DNA from: Isoetes taiwanensis | Lineage: Eukaryota > Streptophyta > Lycopodiopsida > Isoetales > Isoetaceae | DNA: 64,000 nt | Assembly (NCBI GenBank): GCA_021234155.1 | Contig: JAJEKV010000566.1 | Location: 82,230-146,229 of the forward strand | Direction of reading: 5' to 3' | Shown here: positions 12,780 through 24,316 of the stretch, one piece after another | Layout: each line of letters opens with the position of its first letter | How positions within the stretch are numbered: the stretch's first letter is position 1 | Made by a program: the position numbers and the translations under genes | Notes under the pieces: generated by a model | Databases searched by the model: none | Told to the model about the DNA's origin: nothing | The model's input: the letters and a program-made list of their open reading frames with translations, nothing else

Positions 12780-13760
12780 TTTTATTGATGCTTGTAAGAT
12801 CAAACATTAATGGAAAGCTTCTTACTATAGCACATAGACGTAATGATTTATGGGAACTCTCTATAGATGATAGTTTTGCATATGCTATTACCACTTCTAG
12901 TACCCCTGATAGTACTCTGTGGCATTCACGCTTTGGCCATTCCAATTTTCAAAGGCTTTTAGAAATGGAACGTCATGTTGTTGTCCATGGTTTGCAATTA
13001 CGAACCATATGCCAAATTGGGTGTTTGTTCATCGTGGTGCCTTGGGTAAGCTTCATTGTCAATCTTTTTTCCACATTTTGCCATTAAAGATACACAAATT
13101 CTTGAGTTGATACATTCCGATATTTGTGGTCCTTTTCCTTCTCTTTTGGGGGTTCTTCTTATTTCTTATTATTCATTGATGATTACACAAGGTATACCTT
13201 TTGCCTATCTATTGAAAAAAAAAAAAGAAGGGCAAAGTATTTGATATTTTTAAAGCTTTCCGCAAACCTTGTTGAAACTCAAATTGGCCTTCCTATAAAG
13301 ATTTTAATTGACAATGATGGTGAATATAAATCCAAAGCTTTTCAGCTCAGGTGTGGCAATGGAACATGGTATTCATCATGAGTTTATTAGACCTGACACA
13401 CCACAACAAAATGGTGTTGACTTTTTGAAGAACCGCACCGTTTTGAATTGAAAGAAGGTCCATGTTGATTCATGCAAAACTGCCGCTGAAGTTTTGGGCT
13501 GAAGTGTTCTTTCTCAATTGTTTACATTCAAAATCATCTCATTACATCTGCATTGAAAACTATTACCCTGTTGAGGCTTGGGCTTTGTATAAAACCATCG
13601 GTTTCCCAAATAACCTTTGGATGCATTGCTTATATTCTTGTACCTCATAAAGATCGTGAAGAAGCTTGATCCTAGAGGTCGCAAGGTTATTTTATTGGCT
13701 ATTCATGCATTCAAAGGCTTTATGTGTTTTTGATCCCGAGACACATAAGGTGTCAATTAG
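12780..13760 (+). pseudogene. Copia GAG-pre-integrase and integrase remnant
   Basis: Frames 12755-13087, 13056-13244 and 13124-13381 read RRNDLWEL, then LWHSRFGHSNFQRLLEM (the zinc-binding H..H motif), ILELIHSDICGP and YFLLFIDDYTRYTFCLSI with the first catalytic Asp. Next comes ILIDNDGEYKSKAF with the second catalytic region, and then KLPLKFWAEV. The frame shifts several times. The sequence is otherwise typical of the Copia integrase catalytic core. Confidence 0.88.
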
Positions 13761-14159
13761 TCATAGTGCTATTTTTGATGAATCCGCAATGGGTGGTGAT
13801 GCGCATCGATGAATCATTCAAATCATTCTAATGCTTTTTTCCGTGATGACAATTTTCGGTTTTACGTTGCTAATGGCAATAAGCATGTAGAAGCACCTCG
13901 GTACGATATTGTTGTAAAAATGTTCCTGCCAATATAGAAGTGCCTCATGACATTGATAATGGTAATGGTGATGGTTTTAATGATGATGTTTTTGATAATT
14001 TGGCTGATGAAGTCATTCCAGAGAATGTTGAGCATAATCCCGAGAATAGTCTAAAGCTGACAACTCGCCCTTGGGTTCCTACTCAAAAGATACTTGATTA
14101 CCATGCGCTAAAGCTTCTCATGATCCCGTTACATATGAACAAGCACTTGCTTCACCAAA

Positions 14160-14780
14160 TCATGAGATGTGGAAAATTGCAATGCAGGATGAATATGATT
14201 CTTTGATCTCTAAAGGTACTTGGACCATAACTGAATTGCCTTTTGAGAGAAAAGCAATCAAGTGTAAGTGGGTCTTTAAGACAAAAATGTTGGCTGATGG
14301 AACTTTTGATAAGTTTAAAGCTCGCTTGGTAGCCAAGGGATACTCACAAATTGCGTGTGTTGATTACGAGGAAACATTTTCTCCGGGCCAGCGCTTGACC
14401 ACCGCTCGCGGTAATCGCTAGCCTTTTGATTACAATTTGATTTGGAAGTTCATCGATGGATGTAAAGACCGCTCAATGGAGATATCAAAGAAGAGATTTA
14501 TATGGAACAACCCAAAGGTTTTGCTCTTCCAGAAAGGAGCTAATGGTTTGTAAGTTGAATCGTTCTCTTTATGGGTTGAAACAAGCTTCCGTGAAATGGT
14601 ATGAGAAAATGGATGCTTTTCTATGTTCCATTAGTTTTCGCCCCAAGAATGCGCATCCTAATCTTTTTATAGTAGGATTCATGGCAAGTTATTCATTTTC
14701 ATTGCACTTTATGTTGACGATAATATTCTTGTTTGTAATGATATGACACTCCTAACCACCGGCCAAGCATGCCAGACTAG
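14160..14780 (+). pseudogene. Copia reverse transcriptase remnant
   Basis: Reads WKIAMQDEYDSL, GTWTITELP, KCKWVFKTKMLADGTFDKFK and ARLVAKGYSQ (fingers), then a disrupted DV.TA segment and LNRSLYGLKQASVKWYEKMD (palm). The YVDD active site is frame-broken: the Y-V-D region survives only in a shifted frame near 14710. No functional enzyme is possible. Confidence 0.9.
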
Positions 14781-14785
14781 CCTCA

Positions 14786-15763
14786 ATGTTTGAAATGACC
14801 GATCTTGGAAATATCCTTTCTTGTCTTGGTTTCAACATTCAACGTGATCGTTCAAAAGGATGGATGCATTTGAGTCAGACGAATGCTATACTAGAGGCTG
14901 TGGACAAGTTTGGTCTATCACAATGCAAAATTGTAGCATCACCTATGGTTGTTAGTCCAAAGGATTTACATTTGTCTAAGCTGCATTGTCCTCAAACAGA
15001 TCAAGAGCAGGATGCCATGAAAGATATTCCTTATGCCAGTTTGGTTGGAGCTCTTCAATACTTTGCACATGCTTCTCGGCCCGTGATATTTCATTTGTCG
15101 CGAAATCTTTTGGGTCAATTTATGTCCAATCCTGGTAAAGAACATTGGATTGCTGCTAAACGTGTTTTGAGATATTTGAAAGGAACAGCCAACTATGGAC
15201 TTTTATATTGTAAGCAAGATGGTGAGCAAGGGATTATGTCTTTAACAGGTTATACAGATGCAGATTGGGCAAGTTCGATCATCTAATGCGATCTAAAAAA
15301 GTGGGAATTGTTTTACCATTGATCGCCTTTTAGTATCATGGGCTTGCAAGAAACAAAATTGTATTGCCACTTCTACTACGAAACTGAATATGTAGTCGCT
15401 TCATTTGCTTGTCGTGAGCTAGTTTGGTTACTTAATTTTAATCCTTACGATTTTGGGTTTCCACAGCCTCAAAGGACAACTTTGTTTTGTGACAATCGTG
15501 GTGCTAATTCACTTGGGAAAGATCAAGTGTTGAATTCCAAATCTAAGCACATAGAGATACACAATCATTATGTTTCAAGCAGTAAGTCAAAAAAGGGCAC
15601 GCTTAAGATTGAATATTGTCCTTCACATTTAATGCGTGCTGATATGTTTACAAAGGCACTTAGTGAGAAGCCATTATCTGAACATAGACTTGCTTTGGGA
15701 GTTACACTAGTCTCGGGCTATGAGTACATACTCATAGGAGGGAGTTTCGGGTTTTTCCTTTGA
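14786..15763 (+). pseudogene. Copia RT connection and RNase H remnant
   Basis: Two long frames are retained. 14786-15286 has FEMTDLGNILSCLGFNIQRD, then YASLVGALQYF, RVLRYLKGTANYGL and the RNase H start GYTDADWASS. 15338-15763 has SFACRELVWLL, LFCDNRGANSLGKD, SKHIEIHNHYV and RADMFTKALS. Together they cover the normal C-terminus of Copia Pol. They are split by stops near 15287, so even this best-preserved part is dead. Confidence 0.92.
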
Positions 15764-15888
15764 TTCCCACAAAAGGTTTTTTTTTCGAGCTAGAGATCAA
15801 TTCTCGGGGGGGGATATACATGACACATTGTGCATTTGATCTCACCCTCAAGACACACATGTCGCTATTTTGATTTACAAAGAGACCA

Positions 15889-15901
15889 AGTTTTAGGGGG
15901 A
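15889..15901 (+). other. Copia polypurine tract
   Basis: AGTTTTAGGGGGA directly before the 3' LTR, the expected plus-strand primer position. Confidence 0.75.
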
Positions 15902-16117
15902 TGTTGGAATATGTCATATTTACAATGTTACAATCTTGGCTCTTTGGTTTATATTTGGCTCAAGGAGCTAAAAGGGGCTTTTGCCTTTTAGCCCTCATTG
16001 TATAATAAGAGCATGCTCTCTTCATGAATATTCATTCGCTTTGGGATTAACTTGTGCTTTCTCTTCTCTTTTGTTTTTAAATGGCTCTTTATTTCCTTGC
16101 TTGTCATATTCTCAACA
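15902..16117 (+). repeat. 3' LTR of the Copia element
   Basis: Starts TGTTGGAATA and ends TTCTCAACA. It is collinear with the 5' LTR; the promoter-like motif reads TATAATAAG here. Kinase homology resumes a few bases later. Confidence 0.93.
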
Positions 16118-17071
16118 TTAACGCTTTTTTTTTCTTTCTGAGTAGTAATACATGCAGGGAAAAAGCAAACAATTTGCTTGCAAGACCAAGTTCAAACTTA
16201 ATATCGCAGAATACTTGACTCGGCCAAAGAGATGGAAATCATGACCTTAATTATCCTCCTCCGGGCGTAGTCCATCTTCACGAGGTAATCCAAGACCACG
16301 GATTCCGGCACTTCATCATGGATCGTGTGCCAATGCAACTTGACTGAATTGATCCAAAGCAAAGAGGTAATCTGTCCGAAATTGAAGCAGCTCTTCTTAT
16401 TCGCAATCTTGCACTAGCTATCGAAATCTTCACAATCAATAATATTATTCATCGGGATCTAAAACCCGCCAACATTTTAGTTCCTTCAGCATCAAAACCC
16501 TATGATATCGGGTTTCAAAATTTCGCCTATCCATCGGTTTTTGGATCGATGTTCGAATTTTAAACAGAAAAGTCGGAACTCCCAGATATTTCGCGACTTA
16601 ACTTGTGCACTGAGAAAGTACTCCAAGGAGATTGACATATGGGGTTTAGGTTTGATCATCGTATCAAGTGCTTACCTGGGTTGTATCCCTTTTCAAGTTT
16701 GAAGCCCTCAGAAATTGAAGAAAGAATGCTTTGTGGAGAGGATTTGGCAAAGGGTCACATTTGAATTGGCCGTTAAGGTTGGTGTCGAGGGAAGCAAAGG
16801 GCATTGTCTTGGCTATGTTGCACCGATCATAAAAACCAATTTCTTTGCAAGCAGATTTTATCACACCCTGGATCCTTAAACACTATTCGAAAGACTTGCT
16901 CGTGACCATAAGTAACGAGATGAAGAATCTAATGCGCCTCATCAAAGTTCAAAACGCAAAAGAGCCTCAATGGTGGAAACCGGTGCTTGTATGGTTTCTT
17001 CCAAGATCATCAAACTCCAAAGGACAAATGGAGTATGGCAAGCTGTGCGGCCATGTGCTATTGCTTGCTGA

Positions 17072-18314
17072 TTAGAAATATATTGTCACACTGTACATAT
17101 GTTGTACAGCAATTTTGTAAAATACCAACAGGGTATTGAGGCTGCATTGTCTTCTCACTTGTTCAAGATTGGGAAACATATTTGTACATAAACATACATT
17201 CATTCAATACAAATTTTTATATTGAGATCATTTCTTGTATCATGTCTTTGTCTTACTAACTATGTCTTTAAGGTTTATTTTGATTGTTTTGACATTCCTT
17301 ATTATCTATTAATATTTTCTATATATATATATTCAATGATCTCAAATGATCAACGGGCCTGACCATGTCATTCGTATTCTCATAGCATCTCTTCCATGCT
17401 AACATTCTTTAATAGTAAAGATGACTATACATGAAGAAATCTTATGGGAGATTTTCACAATAAGAGTCTTTATCATGTTCAATGTTTTCAATGGATTTCA
17501 GAAGCATCTGCAGCAATTTGTGATGCACAAGATTATTAACGCAAGCATGACGCCGATTATTAAGCCAAGCATGATGCTTCTTTTCAATGCAAGTCGACAA
17601 ATATAGGTGAATGTGTGGGCCAAATATATACGAGAGGCAACGAGACGTAAATAGTTTTTCACAATGTGCATTCTTTAATTCTGTGTTCGAGTAGAAGAAG
17701 CAATATATCGTGAATGTGGACAATGCAACATTTTATGTCTCATAGTATCTAATATGTTAATGGTGCCTAATATCACTGATAAAAGAAATTAGATTATTGG
17801 TATCAAGATTAAGAACAAAGAATGGGATATGTTTGAGGTGACATTTTACAAAGAAGATTATGGAACTCGCTACAAATTGCAAAGGAAGAGTTATCATGGA
17901 TTTCTAAAATACCCATGTTTTTGTGTGTTGGTGATGAAGAATAATACATTGCATGATAACATTGAATATTTGCTCTATTGGAAGAGAAATGCATAATTGA
18001 AATATTAGAACACAATTAGTGGGCAGCTTTAGGAATATTCAAGAACATAGAAAGAATGTAAAGCTACAACCATTACGATGGATTTGTTTATCCTCGCTTC
18101 TTGGTATACCGGATTATCCGTACGTGCAAATTAATAAGGGGAATACATACTTAAATACAGACACACCATTTTAATAAATAAGTTTAGACTATGGAGCTCA
18201 GAAAACTATTCCAACTAACTTAACATTGCCTTTGCTTATAGGTGCAAATTAAAATCAAATTCCACTAGTAGATAAGATGGAAATGTAGTTTTGATGATAA
18301 ATTACCCTAAGGCA
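17072..18314 (+). repeat. 3' flank of the kinase pseudogene, shared with the right arm
   Basis: 17072-17460 matches the reverse complement of 58819-59196. 17340-18314 matches the reverse complement of 56461-57510. It holds a TGTACATA motif at 17092-17099 within a TGTACA...TGTACA palindrome just after the stop, as in the intact gene. No coding content. Similarity ends sharply at about 18314. Confidence 0.85.
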
Positions 18315-20654
18315 ATACCATTATATTTGTGTACCATTAATTATCCCAAGACAAACCATTATCTACCATAAACTCCACTAGGACAACCATTGACCATCAA
18401 CTAACTCAAGACGGGCGTCCAGAATTTCAAATACATGTTATTTACCATTAGGACTACCAAACTAGTATCTAGTTGTGCCCATAATAAATGATGTGCTTTA
18501 GCTCAGTAGTGCAAAAACATACGCGTTGTTTACCATTAGATTTAGGATTACAAAAATGGTATCTACCAAGGCGCAAAAACAACCTAAAACAAATTGGTTC
18601 AATGCTCAAGCTCTAGATTTCTACACGTAACTTTGTCTCTCCAGTTCATATCTGCCGCAATCATTCTGGATCAACTAAACTCGATCTATATACACGCTGC
18701 AAATCTAGAATCTGGCATCAAAGGCATTGTACGATTTTCAGGATCATTTGATTTTTCTACTTAGCTGCAAGCACTGTTCACTCAATTGAGGACCTCATTT
18801 GACTTGAAACATCAACCTGAGCATCTTGATCATTCTTGTTTGAAATATTAGGACAATAACATAACACAATGACTAATTAGTTCTAGATATGTGCACAACA
18901 ACATATCGAGTATTAACGTTAGGCAATGTTTATCCATGAAGTATCACCACTTCTTATTGTAATGACCTAATATTTTGCTCATCTTATATGCATCTAGTTT
19001 ATACAAATCAAAGTATCAAAGGACTATTAAATGCATCCAAGATTCCAGATTAACTTCTAATCTATTTATAAAATATGTTTGTCTTCTAACAAGGTGCATC
19101 TTGTATCAACCTGTACTATCTTCTTTTTTAAAATGGTAAGCCTTTGGTATTTGTGCGAGAACGCCATGGTCTTGCGCAGGCATGCGCGGCGTTCCTTTTC
19201 CCTTTAAGGAGTATTTTGGTATTATAGGTTTTTTTCCAGATTTTTGAATTTTACTTGGCCGTCTGTGGGTTCATTGCGTCTTTCCATGGCTATGGCGACC
19301 GAAAGGATGGATGAACGAGCTCTGCGTTCCCCTGCCCCTTCTGGGATGCTAGATCTAAAAATGCCACCGGCTTTTTTTTTTTTATTATTATTTCGCCCAG
19401 GGTTTGGTTTCATAGGCAATCTCATCCGCCTCGATCCGCCTTGCTCCACGATGGCAAATTGCAAGCTGTTGAACCATTCCCATTTGCCATGCGATTTAAA
19501 CATCTGTCAACGTAGATTATAGATGCTGGTTCTCTGCAGATCACTTGCCGAAAGCGGAAGAACATGCCAAAGGGAAGAAAATACTTATTCTCATGTCAGA
19601 GTGCACAGATGCGGGCATCATATGCGGCCAGTTCTATCATTTCGTCTCGAATCTATGTATCTATTGCTGATTGGGGAGTAGACTTTGCCTTCATTGATCA
19701 GTAAACAACTCTGACAGTGAAGTTCGGCTATTACATTTTCCACAAGGTAAGCGAAATAAGGGTTGTTTCTATTCTTTCTGTTGCTATTTAATCTATTCAG
19801 TTTATGCATACTTTTTGGCTTTTTGATATAACTGAGAATAAGCTCAAGAGAGGCATCTAGGGCTTAATCAACACAAAAAATTTATTTGCAAAGGCCTTGA
19901 TTTTAGAATTGTGTCTTTCTAAACGTTATGTAGATTTTTTCTCTTCTTCGTATCTTATTTGTCAATGGGTTCTTCATTTCTCCACTTTCCTGTACCCGTT
20001 CCACGTCCACTGAGTGTCTGTTTTTGTTCTAGAACAAGATTATCCCTGCTACTATGAGCAGATTGATGATGTTAGTTTCGTCTTTCATGTTGAGAGCTAA
20101 TTCATGTGAAGATGTTGCAGTCAGTACATCTTAGCTGTAAGTATTTATAATGTATATATACATCTGGTCTGCATGATATTTGAACCACATCTGTGGGTTC
20201 TTTCAACAGAATTGAATATCAATTTCTATAACCAAGGATGGGACATGCCAGATCGCTGCAAATTAGGGAGCCGAATCATCTGCTTTTGACCCTTTGATCT
20301 TAAAATTTTCAATCGGCCAGGATTCAGTACCATGCCATGCCCATGTGTTCTGGTGAGTACAGTGCTTATGAATATCATGGCCTGGTAAATTTAAGATGTG
20401 TCATAGCTTGCAGAATGTTTCTCTTTGTTTCATAGACCTTAAGTTTGTTATAATTACCATAAAAATACAATGCTTTTTGAAAGTAGTCGGTCAAGTACTG
20501 GAAATGATTGAATCCTAAATGGATAAAATGTGCTCTATGTATGATGGAATTGAACATTCACACAATTATTCAGATACTATTATATCAATTAGAAGCCTTT
20601 GCAGTAGCAGAATGAATAATGGACAAAGGGCTCTGTGGTAGTGGCATGCAATTT

Positions 20655-20835
20655 GGAAATTCTTATTCTATCTAGAAATTCTTATTCTATCTATCTAGAA
20701 ACTCTTCTTCTATTCTGAGAGTAGATACTTATTTTAGTTCTATCTAGAAATTCTTAGTCTATTCTGACAGTAGATGCTCATTTTAGTTATCATTACACTA
20801 GAGTACATGCTTATTTTAGTTATCATTACACTGTA
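20655..20835. repeat. short-unit degenerate tandem repeats
   Basis: Repeated 'attctta(t/g)tctat(ctatct)agaa' units are followed by repeated 'ttattttagttatcattacact' type units. Non-coding. Confidence 0.75.
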
Positions 20836-21714
20836 TCTTTCTGTTTTCACAAAGATGCTAGGTTTTATGGACCAGATAAATTATACCTGGCATATATTTT
20901 TGGAAACAATGGCAAAAGGTATGAAGTTATCAAGAAATAGACAATCGAGATTCATGGTACCAGTTGCATGCTAGGACATAGCAGCCTTTGATCTCTTATT
21001 GGGTTTTGAAGACTATGTACCATTGTCAATACGCACGGATGAAGAAGACATGGTACAGATTTGTGTTTAAGTGCCAAACGATTATGAACTTGCAGGATAC
21101 ATGTTTGAACATAAGTTGTAATACTCAATTTATGTACATTACTATTTCCTCATGGATTAAATGGCGAGACTGATATCCATCAATATGTGCGAATACTGAA
21201 TTAGCATTTTTTGGTTTTTTTATTGCAGATGGAAGAAATATCCAAGGCATTGTAAGCCTCAATTCGTTCCAACTATTTGCATCACCTAATAATTTTACCA
21301 GTTGAAGTCTAGCTACAAAAGTCTATTCACATGGAGCTGAAAATAAAAGTTTATCAAAGATTTGGAACTGCAATGTAAGTGAGAAGTATAAATGGACTTT
21401 TATGGTGCATCTCACCATGATTTGACCAGTGGATTTGCAAAAAAAAGTGCAATGTTCCATGCTGCAAACTCTGGCTAGGAGTGAGTTTGACTCAGATGCA
21501 ATCCAACTTTACGTGCAATCTTTATTCCAACTTATGGCAAAATTTCATAACCAATTTTACATGCAATTTTCATTCTCAATTAATGGCAAATTTTCATATC
21601 CAAATAATGCATTGTCAACTGGCCTTATAGCAAGGGCATAAAAGCCCAACGCAATCATTGTGTATTTAGAAGATACAAATATTTAAATTGCTATTCTTCC
21701 CACTGCCAAATATA

Positions 21715-21815
21715 TACAATCCCCTTATAGTAGTTTTGTATTCCTTATAGTATAATAGTTTTGTATAGTAGTTATATATACAATGCATTCCTTATAGTAG
21801 TTTTGTATTGGTCCA
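21715..21815. repeat. degenerate short repeats (ccttatagtagttttgta)
   Basis: Three to four copies of 'ccttatagtagttttgta', interspersed with 'atagtagttatat'. Non-coding. Confidence 0.75.
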
Positions 21816-22169
21816 AATTAACCAATGTGCTTGCTCTCTCTTTCTATTCTTTGAGCTTTGTCAATGCTATACAATGAATGTATTACATCTCCAACATCCA
21901 TGTTTGATAATAGGACATCTCTTTCTCCTTAGATGCCAAAAACCAAATCATAGACCATCTTACTCATCAACTAATACCCTAAAGGTCTACTGTGTACCCC
22001 ACCCTACTCATTCTATTATTCTATTCTATTATCCTATGTGCTCATGACTAATGTGTGACTTCTCTAAAACCTACTACATCTATTGCCCCATGATATCTAT
22101 GAACATTATTTGACACTTAATTACATCTATGGACACAATTACATCTTCAACTCTTTAATTCACCTACAA

Positions 22170-22360
22170 AATCCTACCCATTTTGCACGTCTATGACTAA
22201 TGCTGGGCATCACCGGGCACATGTTTCTATGTTTTTTTATTTTTCCTACCCATTTCATGCCCTCATGGCTAATGAATGCCATGACTAATGCTGGGCATCA
22301 CCGGGCACATGTTTCTATGTTTTTTTTTTCCTACCCATTTCATGCCCTCATGGATTCACA
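22170..22360 (+). repeat. two direct copies of a Helitron-end-like unit
   Basis: Two copies, period about 85 bp, contain 'gactaatgctgggcatcacc' followed by 'gggcacatgtttctat', then T-rich sequence and 'cctacccatttcatgccctc'. They resemble the terminus at 22440-22488, but the hairpin stem has a mismatch and CTAG is replaced by CTAT. They may be degenerate or internalised copies of the same end. Confidence 0.75.
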
Positions 22361-22439
22361 CTTGGCACTCCAGTACATCTACAAAAATGATTATATTTAT
22401 ACATTCTTATTCCACCTGCAAATTACTTTAGTCACCCAT

Positions 22440-22488
22440 TCCACACGTCCACGACTAATGCCCGGCATCGCCGGGCACACGTTTCTAG
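22440..22488 (+). mobile_element. Helitron-like 3' terminus
   Basis: A perfect 7-bp stem, 3-base loop hairpin (GCCCGGC ATC GCCGGGC, 22460-22476), is followed after 8 bases by CTAG and then T. This is the diagnostic 3' end of Helitron rolling-circle transposons (hairpin, short spacer, CTRR, insertion before T). The 5' TC end was not located, so the length is unknown. No Rep/helicase coding was seen, so it would be non-autonomous. Confidence 0.6.
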
Positions 22489-23284
22489 TATCCATCAAAA
22501 TTTCATATAAGAAAGATATAAACAAGAATGCTAGATCGACTTTTTTTTTGAACCTCGCTGAGCAAATAAGAAAATAGTCTGCAAAGATAGAATTAAGGTT
22601 GATCTCTGAAAATTAAATTGGTTAGAACCTTCTATTTAAAATGCATGTTTTTTTGCTTGATGTTTAAAAGAAATGCATAGAAATAACTTTCTGTAGAAGT
22701 GCATACTGAAAGCACAATAACAAACAGTTTTCTAACAAGATTGCACAGATCTCTGGTTTCATCTTCCGCTCCATTCATCTGAAACTTTAGGTACTACTGC
22801 AGCAAGACTACTAGAGCATGCTTGACTTCCAACACATGTTTGACTTTTCTTCTATCTTTTGATCCCATAATGCTAATGCCTGCTAGTATGGAAATCATTC
22901 ATTGAATATGTGCAGGTGTATGCACGTAGACATATGTGTAAACTTTTGTTCAACCTATTGCGGATCATTCTTGTAGTAGCCTATGATGCTGAAAGTTCTC
23001 TCATCTTCCACTGAACCTAGAGCCATTATTTGACAAAGAATAACAAACTTAAAGTACTCTGGCAGATGATCTTGAAGGACTTTGCTACTAGTAAGCCGCA
23101 CCCACAATTTTGTAGTAGCACCAAATTCCTTGGGATCTCTGAGCCCAGTGCATTGAGATCACATGGTTTCATCGAAACATTGCGATCGTTCCAGCAATGC
23201 ATCACCATCTATTGCACCATTCAAGCTATTGTTGCATACATCTAGAAAAACGGTTTTAGAAAAATGGCTTTCAAAGTGTGGGCC

Positions 23285-23521
23285 TTATTTGTTCCTTTTG
23301 TACCACTTCAAGCGGCTTTGAGCTGCTCCAATATTTTGGATAGACAGTGGACATTGGCTCCAATAATTCATCTCTTGGCGCTCTGCTATTTTTGCTTTCA
23401 AAGTAGTAGCTACCTTTTTGAGATTTTGCCTCACAGTTAAAATGATCTCTGGAAATGCAACTTCAATGGTAGGTATTCGGTGCACGAGATGCCCCTGAGT
23501 TTTTTGTTTCTTCGTACACAT
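23285..23521 (-). CDS. unidentified 78-residue ORF, shared with 55893-56186
   Basis: The protein contains QKTQGHLVHRIPTIEVAFPE, then VRQNLKKVATTLKAKIAERQ and EMNYW. The inverted right-arm copy (plus strand 55893-56186) keeps the same frame through MNYW with few replacements, after which the two copies differ in frame. I do not recognise the family; it may be an exon of a captured gene. A second shared ORF lies just downstream on the same strand at 23208-23026 (a DLNALGSEIPRNLVLLQNCG segment). Whether either is translated is unknown. Both copies sit in a repeat, so a pseudogene is likely. Confidence 0.3.
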   Translation of the reverse strand: MCTKKQKTQGHLVHRIPTIEVAFPEIILTVRQNLKKVATTLKAKIAERQEMNYWSQCPLSIQNIGAAQSRLKWYKRNK

Positions 23522-23621
23522 TTACAAACATATAGTGAAACTTTAATACACAAATGCACAACAAAATGAATGTCAAAACAAATGTAGAAGATGTGGAATA
23601 GACAACCTGCACTAATGTAGA

Positions 23622-24107
23622 ATGCACCTTCATGCATACTATATTAGAGGTAGAGTTGCTACACCAGAAGGTTTATCTGAGGTAATTACTAGTGATATAG
23701 GCGTAAAGCAGGGCTACTCGCTTTCACCTACATTGTTAAGTCTATATATTGACCGATTGGAAGCGTTCGTTCAACAAGCAGCTCGTGCATTCTCTCATAT
23801 ATATGAGGAACTGGTAATATTATTACTATATACAGATGATTTGCTTTTATGTGCTTACTCTACAGTAGAATTGCAGAAGCAGCTTGAGTTGTTATCGGAA
23901 TTTCGCTTGCAATTTGGTCTCACATTTAATTTGCACATCAAAGAAAGAAATGAGAACACCCTACTGGCAGTATTTTGCAGGCATCATCTAAGTCAATTGA
24001 CTACGGATGTGTGGGACATGAGCTCTTTTGGCACTTTTTGGGGAAGGGCTGATCTTCTGCTCAAGAAACTTGCTCCCCAATGTAATGTTGAGGTTTTGAG
24101 CCTTTGA
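23622..24107 (+). pseudogene. LINE reverse transcriptase fragment (palm domain)
   Basis: The frame contains GVKQGYSLSPTLLSLYIDRL, LLLYTDDLLLCAY (the YxDD active site with T in place of A) and an LQFGLTFNLHIK tail. These are RT motifs B, C and D/E of a non-LTR retrotransposon. The usual GVKQGCPLSPTLFGLYIDELE pattern is well kept. N-terminal RT, endonuclease and ORF1 are missing. An inverted, more broken copy is at 55500-55830. The element type is common in seedless-plant genomes, by recollection and not by search. Confidence 0.88.
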
Positions 24108-24316
24108 TAGAGCAAATTCACAGTTTTGGAGTGGGGGAGTTGCACCTTCGTCGCCAGGGACTTCGGGAGAGGACCTTTTAAGGATCCGACTTCTGGCATC
24201 AACATCCTCCCTCTACGTGATGAGATCCTGCAAAATCCTGGATGAATCTGACTAGGATATGGCCTCTGAAATATAAACCCTCTAAGTTGCTAAGTTCTTG
24301 AAGGGTTTACATTTTA

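Larger units (their letters stand above)
10403..16117 (+). mobile_element. Ty1/Copia LTR retrotransposon, degenerate, inserted in the kinase pseudogene
   Basis: A complete but non-functional element of about 5.7 kb with LTRs of 218 and 216 bp. Each LTR begins TGTTG and ends CAACA. A primer-binding site complementary to initiator-Met tRNA (TGGTATCAGAGC) follows the 5' LTR directly, and a purine tract precedes the 3' LTR. Internal order is gag, protease/GAG-pre-integrase, integrase, reverse transcriptase, RNase H, which is the Copia order. All reading frames are broken. The flanking bases (TTCGC before, TTAAC after) are an imperfect 5-bp target duplication. The intact kinase at 59197-60255 is the natural empty site. 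Confidence 0.95.
10284..17071 (+). pseudogene. Ser/Thr protein kinase pseudogene split by a Copia element
   Basis: The first 40 codons (10284-10403) are identical to the intact kinase at 59197-60255 and reach into the glycine loop (GHGGFA). There a Copia retrotransposon (10403-16117) interrupts the frame, which then stops inside the 5' LTR at 10493. Homology resumes just after 16117 and runs to the ancestral stop at 17069-17071. In the second part the HRDLKPANIL region is still legible (about 16452), as are the GLG and HPWILKHY segments. However, many one- and two-base insertions and deletions destroy the frame (for example around the DFG and APE motifs). It can make at most a 70-residue stub. 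The retained exon-less structure shows it came from DNA duplication of the intronless gene. Confidence 0.93.
9350..17460 (+). repeat. left arm of the kinase inverted duplication
   Basis: Apart from the Copia insertion at 10403-16117, this block is the reverse complement of 58819-61406. It includes the foldback element, kinase upstream region, kinase coding region and 3' flank. Similarity starts abruptly at 'aaggtagaaaaa' (9350). The corresponding right-arm sequence continues into further shared DNA (61407-62147), so the left arm is the truncated one on that side. Divergence is uneven: about 320 bp ending at the Copia insertion are identical by eye, whereas the segment after the insertion carries many small indels. 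Confidence 0.9.
18315..23016. other. 4.7-kb block present only in the left arm
   Basis: In the right arm the sequences corresponding to 18314 and 23017 are adjacent (near 56460). This block is therefore either an insertion here or a deletion there. It contains low-complexity tandem stretches, an exon-like segment (19170-19760, richer in GC, with 'cacaag|gtaagc' donor-like sequence) and Helitron-like termini near its right end. I recognise no protein in it. Confidence 0.75.
23017..24316. repeat. inverted-duplication block, left copy of 55137-56460
   Basis: Reverse complement of 55137-56460 over the whole length, with moderate divergence. It contains an unidentified minus-strand ORF (23285-23521) and a plus-strand LINE RT fragment (23622-24107). 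The last part (about 23940-24316) also resembles the R1 repeat at 39700-40010 and 54240-54480. Confidence 0.88.

Noticed and set aside
19222-19522. Overlapping ORFs of about 93 codons on both strands in a GC-richer patch
   Set aside because: Proline/arginine-rich translations without motifs. The patch looks more like an untranslated exon; no coding call is justified.
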